Of a stretch of DNA of 64,000 bases, positions 56,850 to 64,000 are shown piece after piece (position 1 is the stretch's first letter; every line of letters begins with the position of its first letter). A model generated the notes under the pieces. That model was not told where the DNA came from and did not search any database. It saw only the letters and a list, made by a program, of their open reading frames with translations. The position numbers and the translations under genes were made by a program. Where the stretch lies: the NCBI RefSeq assembly GCF_000471905.2, contig NW_006499751.1, forward strand, positions 4,579,200-4,643,199, read 5' to 3'. This stretch comes from Amborella trichopoda (Eukaryota; Streptophyta; Magnoliopsida; Amborellales; Amborellaceae).

Positions 56850-57540
56850 GTGTCAAAAGAGAAGAAAGAAAGAGGTTGGCACTAGGCTTCGCCGACTGTG
56901 TCAGATGAGAAGAGAGGAAGCAGTCGATGCTAAGCTTCATCGACTGTGTCAAATGAGAAGAGAGGAAGATAACCAACTGGCATTAGGCTTATGTTGGTTT
57001 CAATGGGAGAGAAGCAAGGGAGAGAGGTTGAGCCGACATTAAGCTTCACCGACTGTGATAAGAGAGGAGAAAGAAATCCAATCGGCACTATGGTTTGCCG
57101 ATTGCATTTAGAAGAGAAGAGGGAGAAATTCACCCTGCACTAGGCTTCGCCGACTATGACACGAAAGGAGAGAAAATTCAACCGATGCTAGGGTTCGTCG
57201 ATTGCATTAGAAGAAAAGAGAGAGAAATTCACCCGATACTAGGCTTCACTGACTGTGATAAGAGAGGAGAGAGAAATCCAATCAATGCAAGGGTTTGTCG
57301 ATTGCAGTAGAAGAGAAGAGAGAGAAATTCACCCAATACTAAGATGAAGGAAAAGGAGAGAGAACCCTACTCGGTGCTAGGAATGAAAGAAGAGGAGGAG
57401 AGAAAAAACCCCACCCGGTGCTGAGATGAAAGAAGAAGAGGAGAGAGAAAACCCCACTCGATGTTAGGGATAAGAGAAGAAGAGGAGAGAGAGCACGCCA
57501 CCTAGCACTGAGGATGAAAGAGAGGAGAGAGAGAACCAAC
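56850..57540 (-). repeat. Leader stem-loop array in E
   Basis: About 14 units of 40-60 bp, core TCGGCACTAGGCTTCGCCGA between GA-rich spacers (CT-rich in the RNA sense). Best stems: CAGTCGATG (56921-56929)/CATCGACTG (56938-56946) and CAATCGGC (57079-57086)/GCCGATTG (57097-57104). Related in sequence to the 47-bp array of A, and in the same place as the unrelated arrays at 31790 and 43985. Confidence 0.8.
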
Positions 57541-57826
57541 TAGCGTTAGGCTTACACCAGTTGTGATGGGGAGAGAGATAGAGATGAAAAGAAGAGAGAG
57601 AAAGGGATAGAGATGAGAAGAATAGAGAGAAAGAGATAGAGATGACAATAAGAGAGAGAAAGAGGGAGGAGAGAGAAAGTTACCACCTAAAGGGTACCGA
57701 CCCTTTTTTTCTCTCTCCTCTCTCTCTCTCTCCAAGATGTACTCACAAGCTCAAGCAAAAATGAAATTTCTATTGAATGATCAAAGAATGAACCGAGGGT
57801 CTTTTTACAATGAGGCAGTGCTTGTT

Positions 57827-57832
57827 TATATA
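57827..57832 (-). promoter_or_regulatory. LTR TATA box, solo LTR E
   Basis: On the minus strand TTGGGCCCAATTC then TATATAAAC. It predicts a U3 of about 4.2 kb and an R-U5 leader of about 1.8 kb. Confidence 0.7.
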
Positions 57833-60800
57833 GAATTGGGCCCAAACATGGTTGGATTGATCAAAATTAAACCTAATTGATGAAAATTAAGATTTAATTG
57901 AATTAAAAGAAATTGTAAAAATGGGTGCAAAAGGATTGTTTTGCCCCTGCCTAATAATGTGTGGAATTTCAAAATAGTCCACGCTGCTGCTCGAGATCTT
58001 CTGTGATCTTCCATGGTTGACCTAGGGTTATTCTGATGCCCGTTTGTTCGAAAGATTATTTTTTTCTTGTAGGGCTCCACATGGCAATCGTTTTGATACC
58101 AATTTTGAACTATGGATCGTGTTTCGAACCACGATCATGAGACTTGAAATTTTGCTTGAATCTTGAAAACTTCGGATCGATTGTGTGCTCATTCCTTGAT
58201 GTGTCTTTGTGATTTCTTCACTGAATCACATTGAGCATGCCGTCACGATCACATTGCAACAAACGCAGCTCGATTTCGTGTCCGGATGAAGATTTTGTCG
58301 TCTTGCGTTTTTGGCTGGAATATTGAAATCTGGTGGCCGGAATTTATAGCAGATTTGATGCCTGTGTGTGTCAACTCCAAACGTTCATTGTATGTGGGGT
58401 TCGGACCAGAGATAGCGTCGAACCTCACGCACATAATGCAATTGATTTCGTGCCGATCGGGTATGCGAGCGTTGTGATTCGGCTGCTCGAACGAGGCATG
58501 AGACGGCTGAATTTTCTACAACTTCTTTCATAGACATTGAGTTTTTCTCCCTGCTTGGGCATCATCGCGGGGTGTACCACATATCGAATTGTTCGTCTTG
58601 ATGAGACGAACACGCTCATCAAATTTGGGAGAGATCCGACTTAGAACAGCTGAGATATAGGCCCCGAAATTGACTGCCCGTGACTGTAAAAATAGCCACC
58701 TTTTATGGTGTTTTAGTGCAGGGTGGCCACACGAGAATAGTGTGCGGTTTACCCTTTTTCAGTATTTTACCCATAACTTTGTCTTGGAGGCTAAAACTTG
58801 ACCCATAGGGGTTTTTGACTGTGGCGAATTTAATGGCTATGGTCCCACAGCTGCTTGATGTACCAAAAGTATAGCGTTAGTTATGAGGTCCATTCAGGGT
58901 GCTAGAGACTGATTTCACTGAATATGTTTCTTTGTGTTCACTGCCTTAGACATGTTTGATTATGATGAAACTCGACAGGTGGTCTTTTGAAGTGCTGATG
59001 AAGATCTTGACCAATTATGGGGCCATTATGAGACTGTTAGGAATTTCCACTATTTTTTAGGCTTTATTGACCCGCTTCCTACTAGGGACCAAGGTGCTGG
59101 AAAATACGTTCAAACAGCTTGCCGCGTCGACTGTTGTGCTTCAAGAGAAGCGAGAAGGACAATCATTTGGAAAGTTTCCTTCGGCTCTTATGGTTTTCTT
59201 TCCTAGCCACAGGGCCACGTGAACACCGAGGAGATTCACGTAAGGACGTAACTAGGCTTCTCAGATGTAGGGATGCATTGTTCGTGGGTCCGTCCATGGA
59301 GACTTTAGGGGGAGAAGAGACATTTTTTAGGGATCTTGTCAAAGTCCTCACCCTCGTGCGGAGTGTTTGTGATTATGAATCTAAGGATTTTGTACGGACC
59401 TCGTCAGTCAGAGTCAGGCCCGTTTGGCAATTAAGTGCCATATTGAAGGGTATCATTCCAATTGGTCTGAGTTTGTTGGTTTTCTTTGGTAGGCACTGCT
59501 TGTTGCTACACCAGGTTTTCTTTTGACATTCAAAGTACTACTTTGGGTCTCGTCTACCGAGTCCAATCTGGGGCAGGTTCTGTTAGCCGATCTCGAAGGT
59601 CTAGTCATGCCATCTTGGAGAGTTGAAGTCTCTGGCAGGTTCTCCCCTTTCTTTGTCAGTTTCTTACCTCTGTAGTGTTTGTGTTTTTTTTTTGGCTGGA
59701 GAGCCCTTTGTTAGCGCTCGTCTGCATCTAGCACCAATGTTCCTTGACGAGTAGGGTACCTTAGTTTATTGAGATGACCAGCTCTGGGTACTACCATCCC
59801 TACCCATTACTGTGTAGTTCGCCACATAGCAGGTCCAAAGTCATGGCTAACTTAGCCTTCTCGAGGCGTCTCCTTCATCTTAGAAATATGTTTGTAACCT
59901 CTTGGGAATGATGCTCTTTTTCATGAGACTTGTCTTGCCGTCTGGGCTAGTCTTCTGTCTTTCAAGTCCTTTTGCAACTGGACTCAGACTGTCATAATCT
60001 TTTCCTTAAAGCTCATATTTTTAGAGTCCTGGTATTTATGACACCAGGGATTATCTTCTTTTGAGTGAGGGCTGAAGCCGCCTGTTGAGACGAGTGCTGC
60101 ATCAACCTGTTTATTGGTCCAAGTGTCCTTTACGAATTTTCACTTGAAATTGGGAAGTGGCACCATAGAGACGGTTGTCACCAACTTCGTTTTTAATTTT
60201 GTGGCTCTTTTACCCTTAGCCTTTCGGCTATGTCCACCCTTTTCATCCATTTTTACTCACGATGCCCTTTTGGGTTTTCACCGTGCCCAATTTTTATTCA
60301 CGAAACTCTTTTACTCATGGTTACATGACCATGCTCATACGTCATTTTTAATCATGATGTTCCCTTGTTCAGGTATACACCATACCTGTTATTCTTTCTC
60401 TTTTTCTTTTGTGGGGGTGTGTTTAGGGTCATGCCTCCGAGACCTGTGCAAAGCAATTTAACGTCATGCGGCCAGAACATTCACTATGGTTTAACGTCAG
60501 CTGGACCATGATAGTGATGAATGACAGTCTATGAAGGCCATGGAGTGAGTATGATGGTGGTTTGATTCACTTGGGGAGATGGCTCAAGTCTACCTACGAA
60601 AAATGGATGATGTATGAAATGTGAGTGGACGATGGTGACCAACTAACATACAACAATTTTTTATGGCAAGATGGTTTGCCATTTTTTGAGCACGGGTGAG
60701 ACTCACTGGGGAATGATGTATGGTGGTAAAGTGAATGGACTCGCTAGGGTGTAATGAAGGTGGCGCGGGCACACTAACAGGTAGGTTAGGGAAGGCGTGC

Positions 60801-60879
60801 GTGAAAGTGCATGTAAAGGCATGTGCACGTATGTGGGGTAAGTTTATGGTCATACCTCCTGGACCTGTGCAGAATAGTT

Positions 60880-61570
60880 TATCGTCATGTAGGTAGGACG
60901 TGCACTATGGTTTAAGGTCATACAGCTGGACCGTGGTTATGCAGCTTAATGTCATACAACTAGGACCATGCAATTTAAGGTCATGCAACTAGACCTCCGC
61001 TACAGTTTAAGGTTATATAGTTCAAACCATGGTGTCGAGCCTTGTATCATCATGTGGCTAGGACGTGTACTATGGTTTAAGGTCATACAGCTGAACCGCG
61101 GTTATGCAGTTTAAAGTCATACAACTAGGACCGTGCAGTTTAAGGTCATGCAACTAGACCTTCGCTACAGTTTAAGGTCATATAGTTCGGACCATGGTGT
61201 CGAGCCTTTTATCATCATGCGACTAGGACGTGCACTATGGTTTAAGGTCATAGAGTTTGGACCATGGTGTTGCAGTTTAAAGTCATACAACTAAGACCGT
61301 GCAGTTTAATGCTGTGCAACTAAACCTCCGCTACAGTTTAAGGTCATATAGTTCAGACCTTGGAGTTGTAGTTTAAAGTCCCACAATTACGATCATGCAG
61401 TTTAAGGTCATGCCACTAGACCTCCGCTATAGTTTAAGGTCATATTGTTTGGACTATGGAGTTTAGGGTAGTGCATCTAGACCAGGGCTACAGTTTAAGG
61501 TCATGCAATTTGGACCATGGAGTTTAGGGTCGTGCATCTAGACCAGGGCTGTGCAGTTTAGGGTCGTGCA
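60880..61570. repeat. Five-monomer higher-order repeat of the 35-bp family
   Basis: Monomers of 29-37 bp recur in a fixed order (…GGTTATGCA, …GGACCGTGCA, …CCTCCGCTACA, …CCATGGTGTCGAGCC, …GGACGTGCACTATG), giving a higher-order period of about 165 bp with four cycles that degrade to the right. The organisation resembles satellite higher-order repeats. Confidence 0.8.
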
Positions 61571-62036
61571 GCAAGGACCGTTGTGTGGGTCGCCATGTAG
61601 GGGGAGCCGCATGGGGAATAGGTCTGTGGATTGTAATCCGACTCCCTAGGGATAAAATGGCTAAGTCCATTCACAAACTGAGGGCTCAGATGGAAATGGT
61701 GACCTGACGAAGGATGACCAACAAAAGTGGATTTCACTATGGTTTAAGGGGGAGCATACTCTCTGGGGTAAAAGATGAGACTGACTCCCTGGGGATGCGA
61801 TAGCTTAGTGTGAAACGGACCAACTGGGAATTGAAGAGGTGAGAATGACCTTAACTCCACTGGGGATAATGGGCTGCAGTATGGGTGAGACTCCTACTGG
61901 AGGATGAGGGACAGCTTCTGACTCCATTGGGGACGTCACAGTTTGGATGCAATGGTCCGGGTGCGAGTCCACTAGGTATGACACTACACGACTTGGGTGC
62001 AACTCCACTAGGGATAGTGGTAGGGCATTATAGACA

Positions 62037-63129
62037 CCCTTTAAATCTGGCAAGTTCTATGGTTTTCTTAGACCCTTATGATCAATTTGGCCTAGTAAAC
62101 CCAAAATCCATAGGTCACACAATTTACCCTGTGAGCCGGAACCATTCTACTAGGCCAAAACCCAGTAGATGCCTGTTTTGAGTCGGAATCCAGTAAACGC
62201 GCTGTTTTACGAAAAAGATCATTAAAAATAGTAAGAAAATTCGTTTTGACCCAAATTTTCTCTGAGAGCTTCACAAGAGGCTGAGGAAGGCACCCAAATT
62301 GAAAAACACAATTTGAACAATATTTGGTTTGGGCAACACCAGGTGTGCCGCCTAGGCGACACAGGGCATGTCGCCCAAGTCATTCTGCAAATGCCCTATT
62401 TTACCAAATAAATCATTAAAAAGAGTAAAAAAATCTATTTTGACCCAAAGTTTTTTTTGGTAGCTTCACAAGAGGCTAAGGAACACATAAAAAAAGAAAA
62501 TTTTCAATTTGGAGCCTTTTTTATTTGTGAGACATGGGGCATGCCGCCCAAACCCGTTTTTCCCCAAACGTGTTTTTATCATTTTTCATGCTTTTAGGGA
62601 TATCTTGAAGGTGGTTTGGACTAGTGATGATATCCGCATCGGTCAAATCTGAATTTTAAAAAATTAAAGATTGGTTTGACTAAGGGATTTGGTTGTTACA
62701 GGATAACTCTGCCCCAACAAATCCCTCGTTCAGATGATCTCACTTTGGGTGACCCTAAAAGGATGAAAGACAAGAGGGTTGAAAAGGATGAGACTTTTGA
62801 GAAATTTTAGGCTGGAAGAGAAACCCTAGGAGAGTAGAGAAACCTTCCCTGAGAAAACCCTAACTCTCATCATAAGCCTCCTGAGTAAACCTAGATCTCT
62901 AGGGCATAACAACCCTAGTTATAGAATCATCTCTAGGGCACAACCACCCTGGACATCACAGATCTGCTGGTCAACATCCGGATCAGAGAGGCAAAGAGGA
63001 TGTTGGTGTTGATACGGGTGAGCCCTCGAAGGCTCGGGAGTCCTAGGCCATCCGGCCCGATTTGGTATCGTTTGTTTCCTTTTTTGTAATTTTTTATTTT
63101 ATTTTGATCTTATTTTGATTCATGATTAG
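62037..63129. other. Unassigned sequence right of LTR E
   Basis: No gene recognised. It holds a roughly 190-bp duplication (62195-62345 and 62385-62535), each copy with ATTTTGACCCAAA and AGCTTCACAAGAGGCT, a GCCGCCTAGGCGAC near-palindrome (62349), and text with AACCCTAG and TCTAGGGCA (62820-62960). It may be the continuation of the element that E was inserted into. Confidence 0.4.
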
Positions 63130-64000
63130 ACATGTCTAAGGCAATGAACAAAAAGAAATAATTTCAAAAAAATTGGCCTCTAACACCTCTAAATGGACCC
63201 CATAGCTAGAACTATTTTTTTGGTACGTCAAATCATTGTGGGAACCACCACCATTAGATCCGGCAAGGTTGAAAACCCCTATGGGTCAAGTTTTGGCTTA
63301 ATCGGGCACTCCATGACTAACTTATGGGTAAAATACTGAAAAGGGGTACGCCACACACTATTCTCATGTGGCCACCTTGCACCAAAACACCATTAAAGGT
63401 GGTTGCTTCACAGCCACGAGCAGTGACTTTCAGAGCCTATATCTCACTCGTTCCAAGTCGGATCACACTCAAATTTTGTGAGCATGTTTGTCTCTTCATG
63501 ACAAGTGTTTTGATATGTGGTACAATTCATGACGATGCTTGAGCAGGGAGAAAAACTAGAGAGAAGTTGCTGATCCATGAAGAAAGTTGCAGAAAATTCA
63601 ACAGCAGCATGCCTCACTTTGACGGCCAAATCACGACGTTCGCATACCTGATCTTTACGAAACTAATTGAATTATGTGCATAAGGTCTATGGAAATCTCT
63701 AGTCAGAACCCCGTATATGATGAATAGTTGGATTTCACACATGAAGGCGTTGAAGCTGCTGTAAATTCCGACCACGTGATTTCAAGATTCCGGTAAAAAA
63801 CTCAAGATGACAAAATCTTCATCCGAACACAAAATCGAGCTGCATTTGTTGCAATGTGATCGTGACAACATGCTCAGTGTGATTCAGTAAAGAAACTAAA
63901 GAAAAAAAAATCAAGAAATGAGCACACAATCAAGCCATAGTTTTCAAGATTAAAGCAAATTTCAAGTCTCATGATCATGACTTCAAAACGTGATTCATGG
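63130..64000 (-). repeat. U3 block copy, reverse orientation, cut by window end
   Basis: It matches 30180-31010 and 42060-42950 in the same orientation (GTTGAAAACCCCTATGGGTC at 63270, TATCTCACTCGTTCCAAGTC at 63440). It ends in text preceding the TATA region, so a plus-sense LTR probably continues beyond the window. Confidence 0.75.

Larger units (their letters stand above)
55999..62036 (-). mobile_element. Complete solo LTR E, about 6.04 kb
   Basis: Left edge TGGTTAGGTGCCTCGATCTG (LTR 3' end), right edge ...GGGCATTATAGACA (LTR 5' start). It contains all modules: end block (56050-56220), ACACATATATGGCAAAGG (56301), leader array (56850-57540), GGTACCGACCC (57692), TATA (57827-57832), U3 block (57845-59120), 59200-60400 text, 35-bp array (60420-61570), start block (61600-62036). 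No PBS adjoins the left edge. Flanking bases are CCCTAT (left) and CCCTTT (right), a near-matching target duplication. Terminal TG...CA is present. Confidence 0.75.

Noticed and set aside
62340-62400. Palindromic GCCGCCTAGGCGAC as a regulatory operator
   Set aside because: Single occurrence with imperfect context; no element feature depends on it.

Overview
This window looks like nuclear DNA from a plant, packed with degraded LTR retrotransposons. No intact host gene, tRNA, rRNA or CRISPR array was recognised. The retrotransposons are Ty3/gypsy elements of the Tat (Ogre/Retand-like) lineage. The evidence is: a gag of Tat type; a second RNase H-like domain between RNase H and integrase; a primer-binding site that appears to match the 3' end of plant tRNA-Arg; an extra gene lying antisense downstream of pol; and very long LTRs. 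Every coding region of more than a few hundred codons carries stop codons or frameshifts, so everything here is a relic except possibly one open gag segment (46003-46962).

Layout. (A) 1-15580 is a minus-strand Tat element: a piece of 3' LTR (1-685); an antisense plus-strand gene with TATA box, splice donor, plant mobile domain (PMD) coding region, an 80-bp intron and a poly(A) signal (about 1221-5982); then PR and gag on the minus strand (6100-10857), with RT, RNase H and integrase missing; 5' UTR; tRNA-Arg PBS (12381-12396); and 5' LTR (12400-15580). (B) 15585-32950 is a related plus-strand element: 5'-truncated gag, RT, two RNase H domains and integrase, with integrase split by a foreign insertion (about 21926-24762). 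An Argonaute-4-like gene fragment (25721-25873) follows, then a conserved antisense promoter (26907-26916) and a long 3' LTR from about 27390. (C) 33000-41910 is a minus-strand relic with only part of an LTR, a short RNase H/integrase piece (34103-35158) and a 5' LTR from 35163. (F) 41910-45601 is a plus-sense LTR fragment. (D) 45602-51828 is a minus-strand relic with gag plus a long N-terminal extension (46003-48425), PBS (49829-49844) and LTR (from 49849). 51829-55998 holds LTR-type repeats of another family (ends of TGTCACGACC type, iMet-like PBS) and is related to the insertion inside B. (E) 55999-62036 appears to be one complete solo LTR of about 6.04 kb. 62037-64000 holds unassigned sequence and one more copy of the U3 block.

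The LTR plan, read in sense, is: TG start; a 45-bp CCCCAGTGGAGTTG block; arrays of a roughly 35-bp monomer (core AAGGTCATGCAACTGGACC); a conserved U3 block of about 1 kb; GGGCCCA plus TATA box; a pyrimidine-rich leader of 1.6-1.8 kb; and the end ...CACCTAACCA next to the PBS. The most striking signal is that the tandem arrays in these LTRs, although unrelated in sequence, are made of short stem-loops whose two arms change together from unit to unit (compensatory substitutions). In the leader the stem-loops alternate with polypyrimidine spacers. I regard this as the best candidate for something undescribed, followed by the captured Argonaute fragment lying antisense to an element promoter.
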